From contig NC_081410.1 of assembly GCF_030272615.1 (NCBI RefSeq), positions 227,948,915-228,012,914 of the forward strand: a stretch of 64,000 bases of DNA. The letters are read 5' to 3'. A program made the position numbers and the translations under genes. Below the pieces are notes generated by a model. The model saw nothing but the letters and a program-made list of their open reading frames with translations. It did no database searches and was not told the DNA's origin. Below, one piece after another: positions 12,430-22,890 of this stretch (positions are counted from its first letter, which is position 1; the number at the start of each line of letters is the position of its first letter). Source of the stretch: Cryptomeria japonica (lineage: Eukaryota > Streptophyta > Pinopsida > Cupressales > Cupressaceae).

Positions 12430-14124
12430 TTATTTGCATACAACCTTTTAGCTTAGCTTCGACCTTGTATCTTGTTTGTGATTATAAACAGGTATGCAAT
12501 TTAGTGTGGTGGTGTTTGAGGTCTTCTTGGTCATGTCTTATATCTCCTCATTAAGTCTACATGTTTGCTTGTAATTCCAGCCTTGGTACTGGTCATGGCC
12601 TAGTTTAGGTGTTGTTGTTTTTGGTTTAGGGGGTGTCTTGTAATCATGCTTCATCGGTACTTTGTTTCTATTATTTTGCTCTCGTGATAGATTTGTTTTT
12701 GGGTGTCCACACTATGATTTCATTTGCTTTTGTTGTGCGGCTCGCACGTTGGTTTTAACTTGTTTACTATTTTTCTTTGGTTTTTTGTACTGTCTGAATG
12801 AAGTTAATGAATACATAGATATATAGATTTTCAGTGGTGGCTCACTCATAGGCATATTTATGATTGATTTATTATTCTTTGAGGTGGTAGTTTGCGTATG
12901 TTTCTTTTTCACAAGGGTTTGAAGATTTGCTTCGTGTGACAATCTTGATTTATCATAAGATATTTCGTATGAGCAATGGTCATTCTTTTCTTGAGGATGT
13001 TTTCATCATTCTTTATGAGGTGGAGGTCTGCGGTAGTTTGTTAGCATGACTTACCGTGGGCTAGCTTGTGCTGATCTGTTTCTGATATCTTTCTCATCCT
13101 TTGGAGGATATGCATATTTATTAATGATGGCATTTGGTTTCTTTATAAGCCTACTCTTTTTATTGCATCACATTATTTCTTTTTTGATGGAGGTTGCTGG
13201 TTATAGAGCCTTGTTGCCTGTTAAGCACTGTGATTTTCAGGACTCTCATGGTTTTGATGATGAAAAGCTTGGTCGCCTATAAATTTTTTTCTCTGGATTT
13301 CTCTCTGGCTTTTCGCAAAGTGGTGGGCAGATGTTGGTTGGTGGAAAATGAAGATAGTTTTCTTGCTGAGGTTTCATCTCGCTTAATTACTATTTGTATG
13401 GACATGGTCTTGGATTCTTCTATGGTTAGGGCGCTATTGGATGCATACATGAATCCCTTTATTTATTCTGCTACTGATATGGATAATGCTTTGTCTCTCT
13501 ATCATTTTGAGTTTGGTGTTTTTACTTATGGTGGTTTCCTATCTCATTCTCAATTACTATCTTTTGGTTGGCACGGTGAACATCTTTTAGTTATAAGAGG
13601 ATGCTTGATTTCTAATCTTTATGATGATACTATGTTTGCTATTGTAGCTTTTTTAGATCATGTTTCACTAGATATCTTGGCAATGACTGTTAATGTGTTT
13701 TCAGGTATTCACTTTCTCCTAGATTCATTGAATGCAGTTATGTCCTCTCCAATTACAGTTTTTCCTCTTTAGACTGTGGCTCTAGTAGTGCAGAATGATG
13801 ACATTATCCACCCTCTCTCTCCTCTGTTGGAAAGCACTAGTTCTTGGTTTTTGCATTCTTGATGGTCTATTCTCTCACTTAAAGAGTTTTTGTACTCATA
13901 TACTCTAGGGGGGATGGGTTTTTTGTCGCCCAATATGGTTTTTGAGGGTTGGATATTTCTATTTGTTCCTTGTTCTTATCTGGATATACTATTTATGAGC
14001 AAGACCAGAGGTTTTCTTTGCCTAGTTCTTTCCTACCGGTGCTCTTTGAACCAGGTTGTAAAAATTATAAATATGAATAAAATTTAGTGGTTTTCCACTT
14101 TTATTTAAAAAATAAAAAAAAATT
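12430..14124 (+). other. LINE-1 region downstream of RNase H, with an unrecognised reading frame
   Basis: 1.7 kb lies between the ORF2 stop and the A-tail, longer than expected of a plant LINE 3' UTR. It contains an open frame of 192 codons (13194-13772). After a stop, the same frame runs on with one further stop to 14087 (about 298 codons together). The translation is hydrophobic, with FSLDFSLAFRKVVG and ENEDSFLAEVSSRL, and matches nothing I know. It could be a decayed third ORF or chance in T-rich sequence. The stretch 12430-13045 shows nothing recognisable. Confidence 0.4.
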
Positions 14125-14300
14125 CAAAAATATACCAAAAACATTCAAATACGATCCTGAAAAAATACCAAAAACATCCATATAATGTCCTGAAAAAATC
14201 ATCCAAAAACATTTAAATATCGATCCACATAATCCAAAAACATCGAAAAAGCTCTTGGAAAAGAACTAAAAATCGAAAATCAGCCAAAAAACTTACAATA
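14125..14300 (+). repeat. Degenerate tandem repeat in Tat 3' region (right part) with right LINE-1 TSD
   Basis: This begins with the duplication CAAAAATATAC (14125-14135) and continues the array seen at 6241-6350: several variants of CCAAAAACATNNAAAT alternating with ATCCTGAAAAAAT to about 14290. It is part of the Tat 3' internal region. Confidence 0.6.
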
Positions 14301-15384
14301 AAATGTGTTGTGAGAAACAAATACCCTAACAGATATCCATCAAACGCTTCATACAAAGTTAACAAAGGATACAACTATCTAATCAAACATCTGCAATGAA
14401 CTGATCAAACTGTCTTATCAATCATATCATATCCATATCAAAGTGCTCATTATCTTGTCTTAAATAGAAGAGGATACACTCGAAATTAGATAGGTCAGTC
14501 TTAAACGAGGTTTGCAACTTTCTGAGATCAAACATTATCAACTATCACATCAAGAAACTAAGAACGAAGGCACAAGATCAATATAGCTACTGAATTTTGT
14601 CCGGGTCAGTCTTTATCTTTTATCATTTGGTGATAGATTATGTTCCTATGCTACTCAAGGATGTCTGCAAGTGACTAGAGGAGCCATGATGGGCATTATC
14701 TTTTTCTTTGTTTGTTGTTTGTGGTGTGAACTGATGAAATTGTAGGGAAATTGCTCTAGTTGGTGTCTGTGATAGGAGCATTCAGCTATTGGATGCCACA
14801 CATACCTCGACCCCTAGTGTAATTCCTAGAATGGAGGGTTCACTCCTTGTCTACTATGTGTTTGTTTCTACAATGAGATATCTTGCATCTTGGTTTCTTA
14901 TACCTTGATGTGCTAAGCTTCATTATTCAATAATAAGGCTCAGTGATGAATATACTTTGCACAATAAAATATGTGACACAAGTTCGTGATTCTTTCAATT
15001 TCATTCTCATCTCATGTGTTTTTTGATAGTTTGTTGTTCTCTCATCTTCTCTCTAAATCACATTCTTTCTAACATTCTTTCTTTCATTAATCTCTTCTCT
15101 CTATCATCTTACTAACATTTCTTCACGGTGCATTTGAGCTAAAAGTTTGTTCTGGCATTATCATACAAAAACAAAAAAAAATACATGCATTCATAAAGAT
15201 TCCATTGCATTCATGCATTCATATAGATACCATTGCATTCATTTGCATCATTGATACATACATATAAAAACCATTGCATTCATGAATCATATAGAATCAA
15301 TAGATATACATCATATAACTCATAGCATCATATAAGCATACATGGAAAACAAAACATAAATAGATCGCTGCCAAAACCTGCATA
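14301..15384 (+). other. Tat 3' internal region, middle part
   Basis: About 1.1 kb without a supported gene, separating the interrupted tandem array from the antisense accessory gene. It is pyrimidine-rich near 15000-15120 and A-rich afterwards. It should contain the 3' end of the antisense gene's transcript. Confidence 0.5.
15182..15350. repeat. Short degenerate repeat of CCATTGCATTCAT
   Basis: Imperfect copies of CATTGCATTCATNNATA follow each other at roughly 15185-15280 and fade into CATATAA-type units up to 15350. This is a low-complexity tandem repeat beyond the C-terminus of the antisense accessory gene. Confidence 0.5.
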
Positions 15385-15466
15385 TCATATATATAACTCA
15401 AAAATGATAATGCGTATGAATAGAATAAATAAGACCGAAGGCTCAGATAACATGATTAAAAATGTC

Positions 15467-17833
15467 TCAACCAATACTGCCTCTTTCAGTAGGTGGATCC
15501 TGTCCACTAGGTCTTGTCCCAGGATGCCGAGGTGGTCCCATAACACCACCACTGCTAGTCCTCCATGTGGAAGTCCTACTAGAACTAGAATGACCTCTAA
15601 TAACACTACAACTAGGAGCTCTCTGTCCCTCAGGAATAGTGTTATGATAAAGTTGTCGGTAGTAAAAAGCCTCCTGTGCAGCGTAGTAAAGTCTATCAGA
15701 GTCACTCTGTGTATCGGTACCCAAAGAAAAGTGATGGTCATATGCAACCTGAATCATCTGTGACCATCTAACTTCATCATCTCTCTCCCTCTGGAGATGA
15801 TCCCTCTCAGCCTCTAAAGAACTGTAGTCGACATGGTAAACCTCTCGCTCAACATCTCATCTAGCGACCTCCTCCTCTAAACTTTGAATCCGCGCTCTAA
15901 GAATCTGTGGATCATCCTCATCGCCCACCCTCTGTAGTAGGCATGTCCTCTAGCTCTAACATATCATCATCATCAATTCCATCCTCATTGCTTGATGACT
16001 CTGAAGAATTATCGCTATCCCCATTGCTGATAGACTTGGTGTCTCCACCAATGTCTACATCCTCATCTCCACCTCCCTCGTCTACTATATCATGCTCTCC
16101 CTTTTCTCCTCCATCTCCCATAGCTCCTCCCTCAGCTCCACCTTCCTCTCCTCCTCCAACTCTCTCCCCCAACTCTAGCCTCAATATTGGCCTAGGATGA
16201 TGAATCTGTTGTGCTGTAATCGGAATAGCAGGATTAGTAAGTGGAATCGACCTGTGTTTGGCAAACCATGCATCATACTTCGACGTAGTCCCTAGATCCA
16301 CTGCACCTCTACCACAACCCTAGAGTAATGGCTGAAGAGCATCAAACTCAGGAGAAGCAACATGCGGCTGTATGCACACCCCCCAATCAGATACCTCTCG
16401 AAATACACAAGCAAAGTAAGCAGTAACAACTGGTGTCACCTGTACCTCTCCAAACTATCTCAATACCCAACCTGGGAGATACATCTCTATAATCCGGTGC
16501 ATCTCAAAATTTCTACCGATTAGATACCTTTGTTGTCGATAGAAAGGAAAGTGTACTACGTCATCTGCCCAACTGGGGAAATCTAAGTATGGTCTCCAAA
16601 TAAAATGCTGCAGTATGTCAAACTAATGTGTCCAATACAAGGTGCTACCTGAAAACCCGTGTCTGATACCTGTTGTGTACCTAAAAGCATATGGCTCACC
16701 AAGCTGCAAATCAACATGAGTAACAGGTCTCGAAATAGAAATATGCTCCCATGCCCAAGTTTGGAGCAGTGTCACACCATAACTGATAGACCAATACCCA
16801 AGATATACAATCCCATGCATCTGATAATACAACATGGCAAGAAGACATGGACCCCATGCATATACTCGTCGATGAACAATCATATCATGGAGAACTCTGC
16901 CCCATCCCACTGGAAATCCATGACCTCATCTGTCAGGTATCAACAAACTGCCAACAAAACCACATAGTACAATAGTCATGTCATCGTAATCTAACCGGAC
17001 CCAAGGGATGTCATATCGGCCACTAATTTGTAAGTCCTGTATCTCACACTCGAAAAGTGCACACAATCTAGCAATGCCATCGTCATGGTTGTACACAACT
17101 CTCTCACCATGAATCAAAATATGTGGTATACGCCATACATCCTCTAAGGTAATGGATGCCTCCCCAGTCGGAAGATGGAAAGAACATGTCTCAGAATGCC
17201 ACTGCTCTATCAACGCTATAATCATGGCCCTGTTGGCCGTCACCTCTGGCAAGTGTAAAACATAGTACAAACCAAGCTGTCGGATATTCTCAATCTCCTC
17301 ATCAAGTAAATTAGCACGAAGATCAAGTCCATTGGGTCTTCTTTGTTGGCAGTATAGCACTCCAATATTCTCCTACAAAGAGAAATAGTTCAAAATATCA
17401 GGTATTGGATTACCAAAACAAAAATTTCTCAGACACATGACAAAAACATTCACATACAACGAATGCGTGACATTTACTACTAATTGGTACAATTATGGGC
17501 TATGTGAAACATTTATAGCGAATGCGTAACATTAAACACTATTGCAGTATGAAATGACCGAATGCGGTATGAAATGAGCTAATGCATAATGTTAATGGTG
17601 AATGCGTAGCGTTAACAACGTTTGCGTAACATTAAGCATAAATGCGTAAAAACCGACAGGCGATTGCGTGATGCAAAGGAAAAATTGATCAATGGATTTT
17701 TTTTTGAAAAATAGCGAAAAACAGGCAAAAAATCAGGAAAAAATTAGAAAAATACCATGTTGCTAGTCCCAGGAGGTCTCTGATATGAGTGTACTCAATC
17801 AGACAGGTGCAATCAAGCTCTATAACTAGCCAT
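15467..17833 (-). pseudogene. Antisense plant-mobile-domain (PMD) accessory gene of the Tat element, two exons
   Basis: Read on the - strand, exon 1 is 17833-17756 (ATG to AACATG) and is followed by GT. The intron is 17755-17373 and ends in CTTTGTAG. Exon 2 runs from 17372. The two join in frame. The N-terminal part of exon 2 has LPTGEASITLEDVWRIPHI and YAWGPCLLAMLYYQMHGIVY, hallmarks of the plant mobile domain (aminotransferase-like) seen in MAIN-type proteins and in transposons. A Glu/Gly/Asp-rich stretch follows (16160-15930), then after a frameshift near 15925 a short coiled coil (RARIQSLEEEVAR, SLEAERDHLQRERD) and a Ser/Arg-rich tail. Exon 1 has two TGA codons, and exon 2 several more stops. 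Antisense accessory genes in Tat elements are known (Grande has one). I infer that this one came with the element. Confidence 0.75.
17459..17680. repeat. Dispersed AATGCGTAA-type repeat in the PMD gene intron
   Basis: About eight to ten variants of GAATGCGTAACATTAA (for example AATGCGTGACATTTA, AATGCGTAACATTAA, AATGCGTAGCGTTAA, TTTGCGTAACATTAA) spaced 15-40 bp apart. The array lies wholly in the predicted intron. Confidence 0.6.
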
Positions 17834-17924
17834 GATGATCAAATACTCGAAAGAAAGCACAAGATTTGCAAAGAAAACAAAGAACTTACCAAATTGCAAA
17901 TGAGCAAATGAAAACCTAAAATCT

Positions 17925-17933
17925 CTATTTATA
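17925..17933 (-). promoter_or_regulatory. TATA box of the antisense PMD gene
   Basis: On the - strand CTATAAATAG lies about 92 bp upstream of the ATG at 17833, a normal plant TATA spacing once a 60-70 nt leader is allowed. GTAAGT at 17889-17884 could be a donor of a leader intron. The position gives the accessory gene a promoter separate from the LTR. Confidence 0.55.
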
Positions 17934-18198
17934 GCTCAAAATTAGGGTTTTTTTTGACAGCTCGATGCCCGTGGTCCCTGCTAGCTTCAAACAACTTGTA
18001 GCCTACTCATACGATCTCGAAATCGCCCAAAACTTCACACGGTTGCTTATTACACTAATATCGAAAACACGGTCTCAATTTTTGAATTTTTCGGCCACCT
18101 TTTCCGAGGGGGCATATTTACACTAAACAGTGGTACCAAGGCATACTGGGGCAAAATTTTTCATTTTCTTTGAAACAATTTTGTTCTGACTTTGTCTC

Positions 18199-18211
18199 AA
18201 AGAGGGGTAAA
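18199..18211 (+). other. Polypurine tract of the Tat element
   Basis: AAAGAGGGGTAAA directly precedes the TG of the 3' LTR and would prime plus-strand synthesis. A second G-rich string (GAGGGGGCA) lies about 95 bp upstream. Confidence 0.75.
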
Positions 18212-19372
18212 TGTAGACACCTAAAAATGTCTCATTGATCATGTACTAATTATTCCTCTAATTGATTAAATAATTATTTTATAATTTAATTAATCTACTT
18301 AATTATATTCTTCTAATTTCATATTTCCTCATCATTTTACTAATTATTCTATTTGCTATTTCTATCATCATTTGATCATTTTAATCATTTTCTAATGTTA
18401 ATTAAATATTTATTATGTAATTAATTCTGATTAATTCCCCAATTTAAATAATCTTTATTATTTAAATAAATTACTAATTATTCAATTTCTATCTCTAATC
18501 ATCTAATCATTTAACCCTTTTCTAAATATTAATTAAATATTTATTATTTAATTAATTGTAATTTAATCCTTTAAATTAAATGATCTTTATTATTTAATTA
18601 AAGTCCATTTCTAGCATAATTAAATTTTTTCTTTAAATTATTTAATTAATTAATTAATTCTTCTAGTTACATGTGCATGATTTCAAAAATCAAATTGAAA
18701 ATCAAAGTCAAGTTCTAAATATATTCAAATACTAAATTGAAATAAATTCAATTATTTGAATAAATCTCATGCAAAGATTAAATTGAAAATCTAAGTCAAA
18801 GTGCAAGCACATGCTAAATTAATTAATTAAATAAATAAATTACTTAAATCATTTATCTCTGTAGTCTCTATTTCCATCTTCTAGTTCTCTTTGTAATCTT
18901 CTTAATTTTCCTCCAATCATCTTTTTTCTTCCTTCAGTTAGCTTTTTCTCAATCAATTGACTCAATTAATCTATTCAATCTATTTTGTTTCACCTCCAAG
19001 TCAGTAGTTCAACTATCAATCAGCATGTGAGCTTGCCTGAGTTCCACCTCTTGATCAATTTTTTCCACCTTTCAATCAATCTCATCCAAAAATCTATAAA
19101 TTGAGCATTCAATCCTCACAATTCCTCTAGATCACGAACTTCGAATCTTTGTGTCAATTGCAGGTTGCCAGTGCAATATCTGAGAGCCATCATGCCACAG
19201 AGAGAAGAATAACAATGGAAGCCATGATGCATAATAGGGATTTTCATATTGCTTAATTAAATTCCATTTTGCATCTATTTCATTGGTTTTATGTTTGAAA
19301 TGCTTAGATAGTTAAGGATTTCGTGATCATCCTTATTTCCTATTTAGCAATGGTGTATTCGAGCATGCTACA
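18212..19372 (+). repeat. 3' LTR of the Tat element
   Basis: 1161 bp, starting TGTAGACACC and ending GCATGCTACA; the outer five bases are perfect inverted repeats (TGTAG/CTACA). The PPT is on the left, and gag of another element resumes directly on the right. U3 is very AT-rich (18240-18850, TAATTAAATA strings). The 5' LTR is outside the window, so I cannot measure divergence. Confidence 0.85.
19095..19101 (+). promoter_or_regulatory. TATA box in the Tat LTR
   Basis: CTATAAATTGAGC about 880 bp into the LTR, followed by a C-rich leader start (CAATCCTCACAATTCC). This would be the U3/R border of the LTR promoter. Confidence 0.5.
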
Positions 19373-19373
19373 G

Positions 19374-20149
19374 TGGGAACAATTTCAAGTTGATAGACAA
19401 AGAAGAGGCAAAGAAAAGATCAAATGATGGGAGCGAATGGTTGCCAAGTTGAAATCAAAGTTATGCCAGTTGATTACTAAGTAAATCTGTTCCAGATGTT
19501 GCAGAAATTGAAGCAGAAAGAGTCTAGTGTGAATGAGTACACCGAAGCATTTTACAAGTTGAATATCAGATCCGCAAATGTCAATGATGAGATTGAACAA
19601 GTTGCAAGATATTTAAATGGATTGCAAATGTCTATACAGGATGAACTCAGTTTGACCAAGTTGTAGAGTGTCGAAGAACCTTACCAATATGCCCTAAAAG
19701 TAGAAGAGAAGTTGAAAAAAAGACATGAGCAAAGACAAAGAGGTAGAGGTGGAAGGCTTTCTGGAGGAATATTTCAAGGAGGAAGAGGATATTTCAGAGG
19801 AAGAGGATCTTGTACAGATTAGAACAAGGACAAGGAAGTAAGCAAAGATGGTAGTTCATATTGGAAGGATGACATAAATTTCTACCGGAGAAGAGAACCT
19901 AATGGTTACCAAAATAAAGGTTTTGGAAACGATGACAAAAGACAAGGTAAGAGAGTGTTTAGAGGAACTTTCTTTAAGTGTGGAGGAGAAGGATATCATT
20001 CTTTTGAATGTAAGAAAGAAGAGAACACTGAGAGAATAACATTGGTAGAAGAAAGCTCCACCAGATTAGTTAACAAACCAAAATATGGAGAACTGTTAAT
20101 GATGAGGAGGGCCTTATGTCATACAGGAGAGGATGAAGAGCCCTTATAG
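19374..20149 (+). pseudogene. Gag of second gypsy element
   Basis: It opens at the Trp codon of the retrotransposon Gag core (WEQFQVDRQRRGKEKIK, then WERMVAKLKSK), exactly where the Tat insertion ends. KVEEKLKKRHEQRQRGRGG and a Gly/Arg-rich stretch follow, then a zinc knuckle at about 19972-20015 (FKCGGEGYHSFEC). The first Cys of C-x2-C reads Phe, so the knuckle is broken. Stops at about 19425, 19665 and 19820, and at least one frameshift between 19440 and 19500. Confidence 0.8.
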
Positions 20150-20640
20150 ATGAGAAATTTATTCAAGACTAGGTGTAAGGTATTTGGTAAGTGTTGTAAA
20201 GTAGTTATTGATAGTGGTAGTTCGGATAATCTTGTTTCAAAAGAAATGGTGAATAAATTGAAGTTGGAAAGATTGAAACATCCTAAGCCTTACCAAATAG
20301 CATGGATTTGGGATGATCATAAGTTGTTAGTGTGTGTGGTGAAACTAAAAATTGGAAATTATCATGATGAAGTTTTGTGTGATATTATACCTATGGATAT
20401 TTGTCACATTTTGTTGGGTAGACCTTGGTAGTTTGATAGACAAGCAATACATGATGGGAGAAAGAAAATATACACTATTGTGGCGAATGGGATGAAACAA
20501 ACCTTGTTACCCTTTGAGAAGCCCCTGAAGAGTGAAGACTGTACGAATACTAGAATCTGTTTGGTGGATGGAAGGAGACATGAGAATGTGTGTTTTGCGT
20601 TAGATTCTAAGAAGAGTGAGAATCCAAAGCATGAGGAACA
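20150..20640 (+). pseudogene. Protease of second gypsy element
   Basis: Same frame as the end of Gag. The active site VVIDSGSSDNLVS lies at about 20200-20240 and ILLGRPW just before the stop at 20431; the D-S-G triad is intact. After the stop the frame continues with FDRQAIHDGRKK into the protease-RT linker. A frameshift near 20640 separates it from RT. Confidence 0.82.
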
Positions 20641-22127
20641 TCGAAGGAGATAAAGGAGTTGTTGACAGAGTATGAAGATATCATTTTAGATAATGTGCCT
20701 GATGGATTACCACCTATGAGGAGCATCAGTCATTGCATGGACCTGATTCCCAGAGCTAGTTTGCCTAACAAGGCTGCACACCGGATGACACCAAGAGAGA
20801 ATGAGGAGTTGAATAGACAAGTAAAGGAATTGTTGAAGAAATACTTGATCAGAGAAAGTTTGAGTCCTTGTGAAGTACCAATCATGTTAGCACCTAAGAA
20901 GAATGGAGAATGGAGGATGTGTACTGATTCCAAAGAAATAAACAAGATCACAGTGAAGTACTGGTTTCCTTTGTCTAGGATGGATGATATAATGGATTGT
21001 TTGAGTGGAGCCAAATTGTATACCAAGTTAGACTTGAAGAGTGGATATCATCAAATCAGAATCAAAGAAGGAGATGAGCAGAAGATAACATTCAAGACAA
21101 ATGAAGGATTGTATGAATGGTTGGTGATGCCTTTTGGGTTGACTAATGCACCAAGTAGTTTCATGAGATTAATAAATGAGGTATTCAAGAAATTATTGGG
21201 TAAGTTTGTTAATGTATATTTGGATGACATTATGATTTTCAGTAAGACAAAAGAGGAGCATCTATTGCATTTAAGATGAGTTTTACAGAAGTTGAGAGAG
21301 GAGAATTTTCTAATAAATCTAAAGAAGTGCAGTTTCATGAAAGCAGAGTTAGTCTATTTGGGATTTGTGATATCTGCAGATGGATTGAAGATGGACCCTG
21401 AGAAGGTAAGAGAAATTTTTGAATGGCCTACACTAAAAAACATTAGAGAGGTAAGATCATTTCATGGATTGGCTAGTTTCTATCGAAAGTTTATCAAAAA
21501 ATTCAGTTCAGTTTGTAGCCCTATGACTGAGACAATGAGAGGAGATAGGAAGGAATTCAAGTGGACCACCAGAGAAAATAAAAGTTTAGAATTGTTGAAG
21601 CAGAAGGTGACTGAACAACCCGTGTTAGCTTTACCAGATTTCAACAAATTATTTCAAGTGGATTGTGATGCAAGTAGGAACACAATTGGAGTAGTATTGA
21701 GTCAGGAAGGCAGAGTAGTAGCTTATTTTAGTGAAAAGTTGACTGAGGCCAAGAGGAGATATTCAAAGTATGATCAAGAATTTTATGCTATAGTTCAAGC
21801 CTTGAAAAAGTGGAGACATTACCTATTGCCTAAGGAATTTGTGTTGTATACTGATCATCAAGCCTTGCAGTATTTGAATAGTTAAAGTAATTTGAATTAG
21901 AGACATATGAGATGGGTAGAATTCTTGCAAAGTTACACCTTTGTGTTGAAGCATAGAAGTGGAAAGTCAAACAAATTTATTGATGCATTGAGTGGAAGGA
22001 GGAATTTGCTGACATATATGAGAGTGACAGTGTTGGGATTTGAGGAATTGAAGACCTTGTATGATGATGACCCAGATTTGCAGAACCTTGGAAAGCATGT
22101 AGAGCACTGGGTATGGTAGATAGAAGT
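20641..22127 (+). pseudogene. Reverse transcriptase and RNase H of second gypsy element
   Basis: One frame with few stops (21277, 21883, 21897), the best-preserved gypsy pol in the window. RT blocks: EWRMCTDSKEINKITVKYWF, KLDLKSGYHQIRI, MPFGLTNAPSSFM and the catalytic VYLDDIMIFS near 21217. RNase H: FQVDCDASRNTIGVVLSQ, YSKYDQEFYAIVQALKKW, LYTDHQALQYL, so D/E/D are present. The linker SGKSNKFIDALSGR leads to integrase. Confidence 0.92.
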
Positions 22128-22890
22128 CAGTGGTTGGATTATTTCATTCAGGATGGGATGTTATTCATAGGATTTTAGTTGTGTATACCTAAGAGTTATA
22201 TGAGGGAGAATCTGATATAGGAGAAGCATAGTGGAGGATTAGTTAGGCACTTTGGTGTTGACAAAACAATAGCATTAATAAGTGAACATTACTTTTGGCC
22301 TCAGATTCAAAAAAGATGTCAGGAAATTTATGTAGAGCTGTAGAGTTTGTCAGGTATCCAAAGGTAGTAGTCGGAATATGGGATTGTATAAGCCTCTAAC
22401 AATACTAGAGAGACCTTGGGATGACATAAGCATGAATTTCATACTTGGATTACCTAAGACACAGAAAGGAAATGATTCTATATTTGTGGTAGTGGATAGA
22501 TTCTCGAAGATGGCTCATTTCATACCTTATAGGAAGACATTTGATGCAGTGCATGTAGTTGAATTATTTTTCAAGGAGGTAGTGAGATTGCATGGATTAC
22601 CTAAGAGCATAGTTTCAGACAAAGACACTAAGTTTGTAGGCTATTTTTGGATAACACTTTAGAAGAAGATGAAGAGATTTGAATTTTAGTTCTACTTTTC
22701 ACCCACAGACTGATGGATAGACAGAGGTAGTAAACCAGAGTTTGGAAAATTTGTTGAGATATTTAGTTGGAGAGAAGAATGGAAGTTGGGATTTGATTCT
22801 TGCACAAGAAGAGTTTGCCTACAATAATTCAGTGAATAGGAGTACCGGAAGAACACCTTTTGAGATTGTTACCGAAGCACATCCTAGCTT
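22128..22890 (+). pseudogene. Integrase of second gypsy element, 3' truncated
   Basis: The N-terminus is broken by stops, with EKHSGGLVRHFGVDKTIALI as the histidine part of the zinc motif. The core includes [31 protein letters not shown] and [10 protein letters not shown] stop follows at 22660 and a frameshift, then NQSLENLLRYLVGE, AYNNSVNRSTGRTPFEI. It ends abruptly near 22890 without the C-terminal domain, where unrelated LTR-like sequence begins. Confidence 0.85.

Larger units (their letters stand above)
6351..14124 (+). mobile_element. LINE-1: nearly full-length plant L1-type LINE
   Basis: A 7.8-kb insertion bounded by an 11-bp duplication and ending in an A-rich tail (14107-14122). It carries ORF1 with a DUF4283 gag-like domain, then ORF2 with AP endonuclease, RT, the zinc-binding zf-RVT region and a C-terminal RNase H, the usual plant L1 layout. 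About 1.7 kb of unexplained sequence lies between RNase H and the A-tail. Several frameshifts and stops make it inactive. It is inserted in the tandem-repeat part of the Tat 3' region, so it is younger than the Tat element. Confidence 0.88.
1..19372 (+). mobile_element. Tat-lineage Ty3/gypsy retrotransposon, 5' part outside window
   Basis: The order read on the + strand is aspartic protease, G-patch linker, RT, RNase H, a second RNase H, integrase, a long non-pol 3' region, PPT and 3' LTR. Two RNase H domains in tandem and an unusually long 3' internal region are known marks of the Tat/Ogre group; I see both. The 3' boundary is firm: the LTR starts TGTAG and ends CTACA at 19372. The five bases GTGGG that follow should be the target duplication, but the other copy lies outside the window. 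The element landed in the gag of a second gypsy element, whose coding sequence resumes at 19374. Without the nested LINE (6351-14124) about 11.6 kb of the element remain here. Every pol domain carries stops, so this copy is inactive. Confidence 0.85.
19373..22890 (+). mobile_element. Second Ty3/gypsy element, internal fragment
   Basis: Gag, protease, RT, RNase H and integrase follow in gypsy order on the + strand. The 5' part (LTR and gag N-terminus) must lie on the far side of the Tat insertion, outside the window. The integrase is cut off near 22890, and no chromodomain or 3' LTR of its own is visible. The Gag core and the integrase motif RSTGRTPFEIV suggest a chromovirus-type lineage, but this is not certain. 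Confidence 0.8.

Noticed and set aside
15404-16200. Open frames on the + strand (15404-15763, 15907-16200)
   Set aside because: Shadows of the antisense PMD gene's low-complexity C-terminal part; the Ser/Pro-rich translation mirrors the acidic stretch on the other strand.
17459-17680. CRISPR-like regularly spaced repeats
   Set aside because: Repeats are degenerate, spacing is irregular, and this is a plant transposon intron; no CRISPR array.
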